Shown: piece by piece, positions 42,782 to 51,551 of the stretch
Layout of the letters: the number at the start of each line of letters is the position of its first letter
Numbering within the stretch: the stretch's first letter is position 1
Assembly (NCBI RefSeq): GCF_015714725.1
Contig: NZ_WBKM01000248.1
Location: 1 to 64,000, forward strand
Length of the DNA: 64,000 nt
Reading direction: 5' to 3'
Source: Nostoc sp. WHI
GTDB taxonomy: Bacteria > Cyanobacteriota > Cyanobacteriia > Cyanobacteriales > Nostocaceae
Made by a program: the position numbers and the translations under genes
Notes under the pieces: model-generated
Told to the model about the DNA's origin: nothing
The model's database searches: none
Seen by the model: the letters and a program-made list of their open reading frames with translations, nothing else

Positions 42782-43211
42782 CTTATTCACGATTGGCTTT
42801 ACTCAAAAAAGCGCCCAAAAATTTTTTGATACTCTGGTTAAGGCCGGCGTTAAGCGTGTCATAGATACGAGACTGAATAATGTCTCTCAATTAGCAGGAT
42901 TTAGCAAGAAGTCAGATTTAGAATACTTTCTAAATAAGATTGGCAATATTGAATACACTCACCTAATTGAGTTAGCACCTACAAAAGATATCTTAGATGA
43001 ATATAAGAAAAATAAAAGTGGTTGGGTAATTTATGAGCAGAAATTTCTGCAACTTATGGCCGAGCGAGAAATTGAGAAGAAAGTTAAACCAGATATATTA
43101 GATGGCGGATGTCTTTTATGTAGTGAAGCCAAACCCCATTACTGTCATCGCCGCTTAGTGGCAGAATATTTAAATGGCAAATGGGGTGATGTCAAAATAT
43201 GTCATCTTTGA
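42765..43211 (+). CDS. Second, shorter DUF488-family protein
   Basis: A 148-residue protein with the same fold: NLFTIGFTQKSAQKFFDTL, RVIDTRLNNVSQLAGFSK and LLCSEAKPHYCHRRLVAEYL, again the C-x-E-x-x-P-x-x-C-H-R signature, while the D-x-R is followed by a different loop (LNNVSQ instead of SYPYSR). The ATG at 42765 follows AAGAGGAG with 6-bp spacing, so it is preferred to TTG 42759. It overlaps both neighbours (17 and 13 bp). Two divergent DUF488 paralogues side by side suggest a heteromeric complex or two related reactions. Confidence 0.75.
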   Translation: MSHSVNLFTIGFTQKSAQKFFDTLVKAGVKRVIDTRLNNVSQLAGFSKKSDLEYFLNKIGNIEYTHLIELAPTKDILDEYKKNKSGWVIYEQKFLQLMAEREIEKKVKPDILDGGCLLCSEAKPHYCHRRLVAEYLNGKWGDVKICHL

Positions 43212-44122
43212 AGCGTATTATTTGTCTTGCCAACTCCTGGAAACTCAAAGAACGTTACATTGCGGGGATTGATTTGGATACAGATCAATGGATTCGTCCT
43301 GTATGTGACCGATTTCCTAATGATGGTCGAGTTCCGAGAGACATTCGACTTGTGGATGGGAGAGAACCGGAATTATTAGATATTCTTGCTATTCCTTTAG
43401 CAGACACAGGTGAAGACTTCGGGTTTGAAAGTGAGAATCTCACTATACTATCGGGAAAATGGCAACTATTAGGCAAAGCTATACCAACAAATTTATTTCC
43501 CTATTGTGGGAACCATCCTCATATTCTTTACAATTCTATCAAGTATGTCAACATTTCCTATCTACAATCTCTGCCTTTTCAGCAAAGACGTACACTACAA
43601 CTAATTCATGTTATCAACTTTTCTGTACAGGCTCAAAGAAGTTATGGCGGAGTAATACAGTGGAAAGGTACGCTAGAAACCTCTTCTGGTCAAAAGTTAA
43701 CAGATGCTAATATAACCGATCCAGTATTTGTCGCAAAATTGGAAGTGGGATACCAAACCACAGGTGAGTATCTAGTAACGGTTAGCTTGGGTATGCCTTG
43801 GACACCTGAGAATTGGGAAGGTGAAGCTCCTTCCTGGAAACTCATAGCAGGCGTGATAGAAATTCCTAAATCTGCCAATCAACAAAATTCTGTGGATTTA
43901 GTTGATAGGAGTGATTTAATTGCACAAACAGATAGAGAAATGCAGCGAATAGGTTTGAATGTAGAGCAAGGATGTAAGTATTTGCAGCAAAACTTTAATA
44001 AACGATCACGCCAACTTTTGACTTTAACTGAATTAGCCCAATTCTTGAGCTATCTCCAGTCTCTCTCCAATGCCCCTTCATTAAGTAAACCTGACGATGA
44101 TGACTTCAATGACATTCCCTAG
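43199..44122 (+). CDS. Protein with N-terminal dual-OB-type domain
   Basis: A 307-residue protein. Residues 1-90 (KRIICLANSWKLKERYIAGI, DQWIRPVCDRFPNDGRV, LLDILAIPLADT) fit the dual OB-fold domain known from bacterial proteins found beside DUF488 genes. The remainder has beta segments (AGVIEIPKSA and others), one helical region and an acidic tail (SKPDDDDFNDIP). OB folds usually bind single-stranded nucleic acid. Its ATG overlaps the DUF488 stop region by 13 bp, so the three genes form one translational unit. The role is unknown. The stretch 44123-44477 after it holds an STRR (AATTACG/AATTATG units, 44441-44476) and nothing else visible. Confidence 0.65.
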   Translation: MSSLKRIICLANSWKLKERYIAGIDLDTDQWIRPVCDRFPNDGRVPRDIRLVDGREPELLDILAIPLADTGEDFGFESENLTILSGKWQLLGKAIPTNLFPYCGNHPHILYNSIKYVNISYLQSLPFQQRRTLQLIHVINFSVQAQRSYGGVIQWKGTLETSSGQKLTDANITDPVFVAKLEVGYQTTGEYLVTVSLGMPWTPENWEGEAPSWKLIAGVIEIPKSANQQNSVDLVDRSDLIAQTDREMQRIGLNVEQGCKYLQQNFNKRSRQLLTLTELAQFLSYLQSLSNAPSLSKPDDDDFNDIP

Positions 44123-44477
44123 TAAAGCTCTTTACTTAAATATGGAACAGAGCATTTGAATTTACCTCTGCTAGGGCCATATAAGTAGTTGCACACAATT
44201 AATTACACACAATGTGGGCTGAAATTATTGTCTGGTCAAGAATCACTATGTAATTAATTCTGTTTGGTTACTTATTTAGGTTAAGTCAGTTTGCGATCGC
44301 AAATCCAAGAGACTGGGTATTGTTAGCTGTGGCTGTTCCCAATCGGGTGTAAGACTCTTGCACCTAGTGAATTATCCTCTTGGATAAGTATTAGAACTTT
44401 GCTAATAAACCTCTGAGCTTCGTCGATGCACCTCTGAGCTTGAATTGTTAATTACGAATTATGAATTATGAATTATT

Positions 44478-45929
44478 TTAACTCCCCCTCTTCTCTTGCC
44501 GTTCTTTGAGTTTCAGCATGATTTCTGCGTGCATCTCGCGGGTAATCGGGTAAAAATACGTTAAAACTAAGCCACAAATCAAACAAACTGTAGGTATGGG
44601 GCCAACGGCAATGCGAATCGCAAACAGTGCCAATTCCGGTTGGATGGGTGGTGGACTTCCGGCTACTGATTCTTTGAAACCCGATAATTGCAAAGCATTT
44701 CCCACCAAAAACAGCCCAAAAGCTAAACCAAATTTTTGTAGCAAAACCATAAAGCCATAAAAAATCCCTTCTCTGCGTTGTCCGGTTTGGAGTTCATCTA
44801 ATTCAATCACATCTGGAATCATCGACCAGGGAATTAGATAAGCTGTGGACACACCAATACCCGCCATGACAGCCATAAAATACATCAAAACTATTTGACC
44901 AGGCTGTAAGAAAAATAGTCCGGCGGCGGCTATTATCCACAAACTCATTCCCAGAAAATAAACAACTTTTTTCCCAACTTTTTTACTCAGCGCTTCCCAG
45001 ACAAATAGCATCAACAAAGCAGTTCCTTGGACTGCAATCAGCACTGGGGGTACGTCTTCAAATTTTAGACGCATACAATCGACTACAAAATAGGGAATAA
45101 TGCTAGCTGTAATCTGCACACCTAGCCAGGAAAAAAGATATATACCAATAACAAATAGAAAAGGGCGGTTGCTGAAGACAATTTTTAGCTGTTCAAAGAA
45201 GGGGAGAGATGCAGGTTCCTCGACTTGGATGCGTTTGGCTTCAAAAGCCAGGATGCGATCGCGGACTCCAAAAACGCACCAATATAATCCTAAAATCGAA
45301 ATTACAGTACAAACTCCTGCTAAAACGAGATATGCTTGTTGGCGATCGGGAATCTGCCAAAAAATAATTAGCGCTAAAATCAATGACAGAATGCTACCAC
45401 CAATGGAAAATGTAAAGCGATAGCTGTTAAGGCTGGTGCGTTCGTCATAATCTTGAGTTAATTCTGGAGTCATTGCCGTATAAGGCAAATTTACAACCGT
45501 GTAAAAAGATTGAGATACTATCCCAATCGCTACGTAGTACCAGAACAATGGCCCAATATTATCACTCTGATTTGCACTAAATTGCGGTACAATCCACTGC
45601 AAGAAGAAGAAAATCCCAAAGGGGATTGCCCCATAAAACATCCAAGGAAGACGACGACCCCAACGCCGAGATTTCGTTTTATCAGTCAGGAACCCGACAA
45701 GCGGATCATTTACGCCATCCCAGATTTTGCCAATCAACAAAATACTGCCAGCTAAACCCGCAGGGATACCAGCGACATTGGTAAAGAAAATCAGCAGATA
45801 AAAGACGGAGATATTTGCAGTAATTGCTGGGCCTAAATCCCCTGCACCGTAAGCCAGTTTTGTTTTAAAGTCGAGTTTTTTACTGAGAGGATTTCGTTGA
45901 GCATCGCCATCAACAGCAGAATCGTTCAT
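44478..45929 (-). CDS. GPH-family sugar/cation symporter (MFS)
   Basis: A 483-residue transporter with about 12 membrane segments. It has the MelB/GPH marks: LAYGAGDLGPAITANISVFY, KIWDGVNDPLVGFLTDKTKSR, RRWGRRLPWMFYGAIPFGI and YTAMTPELTQDYDERTSLNSYR. The conserved Asp residues in helices 2 and 4 region (DGVNDP, TDKT) form the cation and sugar sites in MelB. The sugar is not predictable. ATG 45929 is preferred to GTG 45941. It stands alone. A copy of the 30-bp dispersed repeat lies upstream (45963-45991). Confidence 0.85.
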   Translation of the reverse strand: MNDSAVDGDAQRNPLSKKLDFKTKLAYGAGDLGPAITANISVFYLLIFFTNVAGIPAGLAGSILLIGKIWDGVNDPLVGFLTDKTKSRRWGRRLPWMFYGAIPFGIFFFLQWIVPQFSANQSDNIGPLFWYYVAIGIVSQSFYTVVNLPYTAMTPELTQDYDERTSLNSYRFTFSIGGSILSLILALIIFWQIPDRQQAYLVLAGVCTVISILGLYWCVFGVRDRILAFEAKRIQVEEPASLPFFEQLKIVFSNRPFLFVIGIYLFSWLGVQITASIIPYFVVDCMRLKFEDVPPVLIAVQGTALLMLFVWEALSKKVGKKVVYFLGMSLWIIAAAGLFFLQPGQIVLMYFMAVMAGIGVSTAYLIPWSMIPDVIELDELQTGQRREGIFYGFMVLLQKFGLAFGLFLVGNALQLSGFKESVAGSPPPIQPELALFAIRIAVGPIPTVCLICGLVLTYFYPITREMHAEIMLKLKERQEKRGS

Positions 45930-45962
45930 AATAACTTGCACCCATACTAAAATATAAAGTTT

Positions 45963-45991
45963 GCGTAGGCGTAGCCCGTCGTAGACATCGC
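45963..45991. repeat. Dispersed repeat, inverted copy of 36495-36524
   Basis: GCGTAGGCGTAGCCCGTCGT followed by AGACATCGC, the reverse complement of the copy in the transporter gene with one base different. It lies in the divergent promoter region between the symporter and the phosphoribosyltransferase. Confidence 0.85.
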
Positions 45992-46027
45992 CTTCTATAC
46001 TAGCTATCTACCACTCCCGTTAGACTT

Positions 46028-46546
46028 ATGCCAGACCTTTATGTTTCTTGGTCAGATTATCACCAAAAAATTGAACAACTGGCTATTCAGATTTATCAAT
46101 CCAGTTGGGAATTCAACCAGATTATCTGTCTTGCTAGAGGGGGACTACGAGTTGGAGATATTCTCTCCCGTATATACCAGCAACCACTGGCAATTTTAGC
46201 AACCTCATCTTACAGTGGTCGTGGCAAGCAAGAAAGAAATAATTTAATTTTCTCCCGCCACTTGACGATGACTGCCGAAAAGTTAGGTTCGCGCATTCTC
46301 CTAGTGGATGATTTGGTAGATTCTGGGATCACACTCCAACAGACTATACCTTGGCTCAAGCAAAATAGTGATTCCCCCATTGAGGAAATTCGCACCGCCG
46401 TACTTTGGTATAAAGCCTGTTCAGTTATGGCACCCGATTATTATGTCGATTACTTATCTGACAACCCCTGGATTCATCAACCCTTTGAACACTACGAGCA
46501 GACGAACCTCGCAGAACTGGCAGCTAAAGTAAGTCAACTGGATTGA
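46028..46546 (+). CDS. Phosphoribosyltransferase (xanthine/hypoxanthine PRTase-like)
   Basis: A 172-residue type I PRTase: YVSWSDYHQKIEQLAIQI, FNQIICLARGGLRVGDILSR and the PRPP-binding loop ILLVDDLVDSGITL (residues about 92-105). The C-terminal hood (WIHQPFEHYE) recalls the Gpt/xanthine PRTase group in which a Trp/Phe-rich end closes the purine site. It probably salvages purine bases, although several relatives of this length have no proven substrate. Confidence 0.8.
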   Translation: MPDLYVSWSDYHQKIEQLAIQIYQSSWEFNQIICLARGGLRVGDILSRIYQQPLAILATSSYSGRGKQERNNLIFSRHLTMTAEKLGSRILLVDDLVDSGITLQQTIPWLKQNSDSPIEEIRTAVLWYKACSVMAPDYYVDYLSDNPWIHQPFEHYEQTNLAELAAKVSQLD

Positions 46547-46961
46547 CTCATCCCATTTCCCGAAATACCTAATACAGATATAAGCGTCCGGCAATCATCA
46601 GCAGGTTTGATCAACCAACGGCATGATCCGGGTTGTAGCGGTTGTGATTGATAAGTTGGAATTGATGGGAAGCGACATCCATAAATGGCATGAAAGCTGC
46701 GATCGCTAGTCCTGAACTGGTAGCCGCTTTTAATGCCGAAACTGATAGAAATACCGTTAAAGTCGCCATCGGCTCGGAGTGCGTCACAGATGGCCCAGAT
46801 ATAGGTGACTGCCCTTGAAATTTGTGAGTATGATGTAGACCAAACCAGAAAACTAAATAACCAGATTGGGGCATTAAGTATTATCGGAACAGAAAACTGG
46901 GATCAGTGACCTTAGATAAGCACTACAAAAGGTTTTCGGCGCTGAAACCCTTGTTTTTCCG

Positions 46962-47000
46962 TTGAGTGGTTGCTTGGATAATCGCCAAGCAACCACTCAA
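46962..47000. terminator. Perfect 16-bp stem-loop upstream of the histidine kinase gene
   Basis: TTGAGTGGTTGCTTGG pairs exactly with CCAAGCAACCACTCAA across the loop ATAATCG. There is no T-run on either side. It lies 80 bp before the kinase start, in the gene-free stretch 46547-47079, which otherwise shows no supportable gene. Confidence 0.5.
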
Positions 47001-47079
47001 TAAAATCCTTACATGATAAGACTTTTAACTTTAACCCGGTTTTGTATTCCAATGATTCTCTCTCCCCAATTAAAAAACT

Positions 47080-49119
47080 ATGAAAATCCCTGAATTGCTA
47101 CTTGATTCCATGCTCTCCTGCACAACGATGCCCTGCACCAACGAACTGGCACGACTCAAAGCAGTGTATCAGTTTCAGGGTTTGGAGACTTTACCCAATC
47201 AGGCATTGGATGACTTGACAGCACTGGCAGCTGATCTGTGCCAAACTCCAATGGCACTGATGAGTTTTATCGGAGCTGATCGCCAGTTGGTTAAGTCTAA
47301 GGTCGGCACCACATTGACAGAAATTCGCCGAAACCTCGCGTTTTGTAACTACACCATTGGCCAGTCAGATGTCTTTGTGATTCCAGATACCCTAGCTGAT
47401 CCCCACTTTGCCACCCATCCTTTAGTCCTAAATGCTCCTAATATCCGGTTTTATGCTGGAGTTCCTTTAGTAACGGCTGGTGGTTGCGTCCTGGGTACAC
47501 TCTGCGTCATGGACTCCGAACCGCGTGACCTGAACCAGAAACAACGGAAGGGATTGCAAACGCTCACCCAGCAAGTCATGGTGCAATTGGAGCTAAAGCG
47601 CAACACCACAAAGCTGCGTCAAATCATCCCTGAAATCAAACAACTCAAACAGCAGTTGATTACTCAGGAATTGCTCGGTCAACAAGATTCAATTTTGTTT
47701 AATTTGGCAAATCAAATCCGTAATTCTCTGGATCTGAACACGATTTTACAAACGGCGGTCAATGAGATTCATACTCTGTTGCAAGTTGATCGCTGTGACT
47801 TTGTGTGGTGTCTGCCCAACAAAGATCAGTTCAATTTTATGGTGACTCACGAAGCGACTAACCCAGAGATCCGCATGGCGCTGGGGGAACTTCCCCTTGG
47901 GCATGGCTCCGTTCTGGCAAAAGCCATCTTAAATCTAGATATGCTAAAGATTGAGGATGTTTCTGCTACCTCAGTGGCACTTACCCCGGAGGATTACACC
48001 CTGCTGCGCCAACTGGCAGTAACCTCGGTGCTGTTGCTGCCACTAAGAACCCATTCTGGTCAATTGGGTGCCATTATTTGCCATCACTGTCGCGGTTCTC
48101 GCCAATGGAATGATAGTGAAGTCCGGTTACTCAAAGCTGTCACCGATCAAGTGGCGATCGCCCTTGACCAGGCAGAACTGCTTGCCCAAACCCAAGCAAC
48201 CGCTTTTGCTGCCCAAACTCAAGCAACTTATCTGGGGAACGCCCTGAGCCAGTTGCAGCAAACCCAAATGCAACTAGTGCAGCAAGAGAAGATGTCGAGC
48301 CTGGGGCAATTGGTGGCCGGAGTTGCTCACGAAATCAACAACCCGGTCAACTTTATTAACGGCAATATTGCTTATGCAACTGACTATGTGCGGGATTTGC
48401 TGGAACTATTGGGTCTTTATCAGGCAACCTATCCCAATATGACTGCTGCTATTCAGGAAAAGATGGAGACGATGGACTTTGATTTCTTGACGCAAGATTT
48501 GCCCAGTCTATTGTCGTCCATGCGAATGGGTGGAGAACGAATTCGGCAAATTGTCCTATCTCTGCGGAATTTCTCACGCCTGGATGAAGCCGAGATGAAA
48601 CCTGTAGATATCCATGAAGGAATTGAAAACACGTTGTTGATTTTGAAGAGTCGCTTAAAATTAACCAGTGCCAAGTTTGAGATTCAGGTGATTAAAGCCT
48701 ACGAAAATTTACCGCCTGTTGATTGTTATGCGGGGCAATTGAATCAAGTATTCATGAATCTTTTGGGCAATGCGATCGATGCCTTAGATGAAACGCCTAA
48801 TCCGATCATTACCATTCACACAGAACTCATTAGACAAAAATCGGCTAATTTTAATCTATCCCAACCCTCCGACACCGATAGTGTAGTGATTCGGATTCGA
48901 GATAACGGTTCTGGGATGACAGAAACAACCCTGCAAAAACTGTTCAATCCATTCTTCACCACTAAACCCATCGGCAAGGGAACCGGGCTGGGACTGTCCA
49001 TCAGCTATCAAATTGTGGTTGAAAAACATGGTGGCATTTTGAAATGCTCATCAGAACTGGGGAAAGGCAGCGAGTTCTGGATTCAAATTCCGATTGAGCC
49101 TTTGGTTAAAAATAGTTGA
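47080..49119 (+). CDS. Histidine kinase with two GAF domains
   Basis: A 679-residue soluble sensor kinase. GAF 1 spans about 25-175 (LTALAADLCQTPMALMSFIG, RFYAGVPLVTAGGCVLGTLC). GAF 2 spans about 215-375 (RNSLDLNTILQTAVNEI, VLLLPLRTHSGQLGAII); it looks phytochrome-like but lacks a convincing Cys-His bilin site. A coiled coil leads to the phospho-acceptor H-box GVAHEINNPVNFI and the HATPase domain ([36 protein letters not shown]). No membrane segment, so it senses a cytosolic cue. The single-domain response regulator 97 bp downstream is the likely phosphate acceptor. Confidence 0.9.
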   Translation: MKIPELLLDSMLSCTTMPCTNELARLKAVYQFQGLETLPNQALDDLTALAADLCQTPMALMSFIGADRQLVKSKVGTTLTEIRRNLAFCNYTIGQSDVFVIPDTLADPHFATHPLVLNAPNIRFYAGVPLVTAGGCVLGTLCVMDSEPRDLNQKQRKGLQTLTQQVMVQLELKRNTTKLRQIIPEIKQLKQQLITQELLGQQDSILFNLANQIRNSLDLNTILQTAVNEIHTLLQVDRCDFVWCLPNKDQFNFMVTHEATNPEIRMALGELPLGHGSVLAKAILNLDMLKIEDVSATSVALTPEDYTLLRQLAVTSVLLLPLRTHSGQLGAIICHHCRGSRQWNDSEVRLLKAVTDQVAIALDQAELLAQTQATAFAAQTQATYLGNALSQLQQTQMQLVQQEKMSSLGQLVAGVAHEINNPVNFINGNIAYATDYVRDLLELLGLYQATYPNMTAAIQEKMETMDFDFLTQDLPSLLSSMRMGGERIRQIVLSLRNFSRLDEAEMKPVDIHEGIENTLLILKSRLKLTSAKFEIQVIKAYENLPPVDCYAGQLNQVFMNLLGNAIDALDETPNPIITIHTELIRQKSANFNLSQPSDTDSVVIRIRDNGSGMTETTLQKLFNPFFTTKPIGKGTGLGLSISYQIVVEKHGGILKCSSELGKGSEFWIQIPIEPLVKNS

Positions 49120-49216
49120 AGTGTGTATAAAGTTATCAAAATATCAATCGTTGAAGTCTTGCTTTGGGAATGCTAGGGTAAACGCCAACGATGAGTCAAT
49201 CATCGACTTGTAAAGT

Positions 49217-49600
49217 ATGTCAAATGGTACGACAAGCTCACTGATCGTTCTCGCGCTTGATGATAGCCCTGTAATTCATCAACTGATTAAACGAGCGTTA
49301 GAACCTGGCTATCAGGTGATGACAGCCGCTAACGCAGTTGATGCTTTGTCGATTATTTATTATCAACCGATTTCAGTGTTGCTCTTGGATGTGCAGATGC
49401 CGGATGTAAACGGGTTGGAGTTTTGTCGCACGGTGCGAAGTCTGCCCCAGTTTCAGCATTTGCCTGTGATTATGGTGACATCTCAAGATTCTCCCTTCGA
49501 CCGAGTGAAGGGGCATCTGGCGGGTGCAACAGAATATCTGATCAAACCTTTTGATGCTGAACAATTACGCGAAGCTGTACGAAAATTTATTGGCACCTAA
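49217..49600 (+). CDS. Single-domain CheY-like response regulator
   Basis: A 127-residue receiver domain: acidic pocket LDDS at about 14-17, phospho-acceptor Asp in VLLLDVQMPDVNG (about 57), the conserved Thr/Ser in IMVTSQD, and Lys in YLIKPFD. No output domain, so it acts by protein contact or phosphotransfer. It follows the histidine kinase in the same direction. Chemotaxis genes lie beyond on the opposite strand, so cross-talk with CheA is possible. Confidence 0.88.
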   Translation: MSNGTTSSLIVLALDDSPVIHQLIKRALEPGYQVMTAANAVDALSIIYYQPISVLLLDVQMPDVNGLEFCRTVRSLPQFQHLPVIMVTSQDSPFDRVKGHLAGATEYLIKPFDAEQLREAVRKFIGT

Positions 49601-49749
49601 TCTGCTTGTTCATCATCCAATTTGAGATATTAGATTGCGAATTTGTAGGATGGAGAAAACATCGGCGCAGAATGAGGATTTGCTAAGATTGGCACAGCCA
49701 GTTTTCTATCCTGACAGCCTTGCGGCAGCGATCGCAAAGATTCCTAACT

Positions 49750-50340
49750 ATGACTCAAACAGCACTCAATGTCCCAAAGTTGATGACAATAGAGGAATAC
49801 CTTGCCTATGACGACGGTACTGACACGCGCTATGAACTTGTAGATGGAGAGTTAGTAGAAATGCCGACTGAAAGCCAGGGCAATTTAGACATTGCTAAAT
49901 ATCTGCTATTTGAGTTGGCAAAACATTTTCCAATTGCATTAATTGCTGTGGGAACAGAGGTTGAAGTAACTGGGCGACGGGCAAAGTGTCGGTTGCCAGA
50001 TATGCTGGTTCATACAGAAGAATCACAAACTGCCTTGGTAGGAGCAAGGCGGGCAACCTTAACACGGGATATGCCGCCACCTGCGATCGTAATTGAGGTG
50101 GTGTCACCGGGACAAGACAACCGTGATCGAGACTATCGTTACAAACGCACAGAATATGCGGCGCGAGGGATTGCAGAATACTGGATTATTGACCCGGAAA
50201 TGCAGCAAGTGACGCTGTGCTTATGGGTGAACGGGCAATATGAAGACACGATTTATCCGGGTGACACTCCCTTGGTATCGACGGTCATTCCTGGTTTTAA
50301 GCTGAGTGCTGCTCAGATTTTGGCATTTGGACATGGATAG
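49750..50340 (+). CDS. Uma2-family (DUF820) nuclease-fold protein
   Basis: A 196-residue protein of the Uma2 family, very common in cyanobacteria: [76 protein letters not shown] and [13 protein letters not shown]. The E, PD and E-V-x-S positions follow a PD-(D/E)xK nuclease core. The native substrate is unknown; mobile-element and defence roles have been suggested. ATG 49750 is preferred to TTG 49720. It is convergent with cheB. Confidence 0.85.
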   Translation: MTQTALNVPKLMTIEEYLAYDDGTDTRYELVDGELVEMPTESQGNLDIAKYLLFELAKHFPIALIAVGTEVEVTGRRAKCRLPDMLVHTEESQTALVGARRATLTRDMPPPAIVIEVVSPGQDNRDRDYRYKRTEYAARGIAEYWIIDPEMQQVTLCLWVNGQYEDTIYPGDTPLVSTVIPGFKLSAAQILAFGHG

Positions 50341-50362
50341 CATTGATGGGTTATGGCTACAC

Positions 50363-51493
50363 CTAACTCAGCCGATAACTGGAAATGCGATTCAATAGCA
50401 TGGGAGCAATTTCGCCGATCGCCAAAATATGTTGGGCGGCTCCCAGAGCGATCGCTTCTTTGGGCATCCCGAAGATAACGCAGGTTTGTTCATCCTGGGC
50501 AATGGTGGTGCTTCCGGCTTGGGCGATCGCTTGTAATCCATCTGCGCCATCCCGTCCCATGCCAGTCAGCAAAATGCCAACTGCCGATCGCGGGTAGCAG
50601 GTGGCAACGGCTTGAAACAACGCTGTAACGGAGGGACGATGCCCGGAAACGGCAGGGGTGCCGACGGTGATTAATCGCCCTTGAGTGTCGAGTTGCAGGT
50701 GTTGTCGTTCGGGGGCAAAGTAGACGATACCCGGTTTGGGAAATTCTCCCGCTTGGGCGATCGTCACGCGCAGAGAACATTCTGCTGCCAGCCAATCTAC
50801 CAGTCCTTGCAGAAATCCTTCGCTGATATGTTGGACACACAAAATCGGTACGGGAAAGTTTGCAGGCAGTTGTTTCAAGATTGTGTGCAATGCCTGGGGG
50901 CCACCTGTAGATGCTCCGATCGCTACGACTTTCGGCAGGGGGAACGGGGAATTACGAATGGGGAATTGCGAGTTATTGACAGGTTTCGGGCTGAATGCTT
51001 CTGGCTGACTTTTAGGGCTAACAGGCTGGGTTTTGGGTTCTACCGTCGTAGTTCTGGAAGTGTGACGAGTAAAGACTGTAACCCCTGCCAGAACTTTAAT
51101 CCGGTTGATTAATTCGTGCTTGACCTGTTCATAGTCTGAAAGTGAGTCGATGCTGGGTTTGGGGAAGACATCCAAAGCACCTGCTTGCAACAGTTTAAAA
51201 ACATTGCGGGAATCTTCTTGGGTGTTGACGGAGGTGCTGATCACCAAAATGGGACGGGGATACTCTGCCATAATGCGGCGGGTTAGTTCCAGTCCATCCA
51301 TTTTTGGCATGTGCAGATCGGTGCAGATTACCTGGGGCTGTACGGCTGGAATTCGCTCCAATGCTTCCACGCCATTGGGAGCAGTTCCCACCACATTCAC
51401 TTCCGGGGAACTCGCCAAAATCCGCTTGAGGATGGTTAAGGCGACAAGGGAATCCTCCACCAGAAAGACGCGAATCGGGGCAGAGTTTTTCAT
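50363..51493 (-). CDS. cheB: CheB chemoreceptor methylesterase
   Basis: A 376-residue protein. The receiver domain (1-125) has LVEDS and phospho-acceptor D59 in VICTDLHMPKMDG. The methylesterase/deamidase domain (about 185-370) has the catalytic triad regions GASTGGPQAL (Ser), CVQHISEGF (His) and GMGRDGADG (Asp). It removes methyl groups from receptor glutamates for adaptation. The interdomain linker (NNSQFPIRNSPFPLPK) is encoded by a short tandem repeat (50940-50974). It is the last gene of the che cluster, 58 bp after cheA. Confidence 0.93.
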   Translation of the reverse strand: MKNSAPIRVFLVEDSLVALTILKRILASSPEVNVVGTAPNGVEALERIPAVQPQVICTDLHMPKMDGLELTRRIMAEYPRPILVISTSVNTQEDSRNVFKLLQAGALDVFPKPSIDSLSDYEQVKHELINRIKVLAGVTVFTRHTSRTTTVEPKTQPVSPKSQPEAFSPKPVNNSQFPIRNSPFPLPKVVAIGASTGGPQALHTILKQLPANFPVPILCVQHISEGFLQGLVDWLAAECSLRVTIAQAGEFPKPGIVYFAPERQHLQLDTQGRLITVGTPAVSGHRPSVTALFQAVATCYPRSAVGILLTGMGRDGADGLQAIAQAGSTTIAQDEQTCVIFGMPKEAIALGAAQHILAIGEIAPMLLNRISSYRLS

Positions 51494-51551
51494 CAGTTGA
51501 TAGTAAGTTCACATCCTACGAGAAAATTATTCTTCATTCATCCGAAAACCC

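Noticed and set aside
46611-46874. Minus-strand frame of 87 residues between the phosphoribosyltransferase and the histidine kinase
   Set aside because: No domain or motif recognised and composition unlike its neighbours; it may be part of a decayed gene, but the case is too weak to list.
47080-49119. Cyanobacteriochrome (bilin-binding) reading of the second GAF domain
   Set aside because: The region has phytochrome-like spacing, but the chromophore-binding Cys-His pair is not present.
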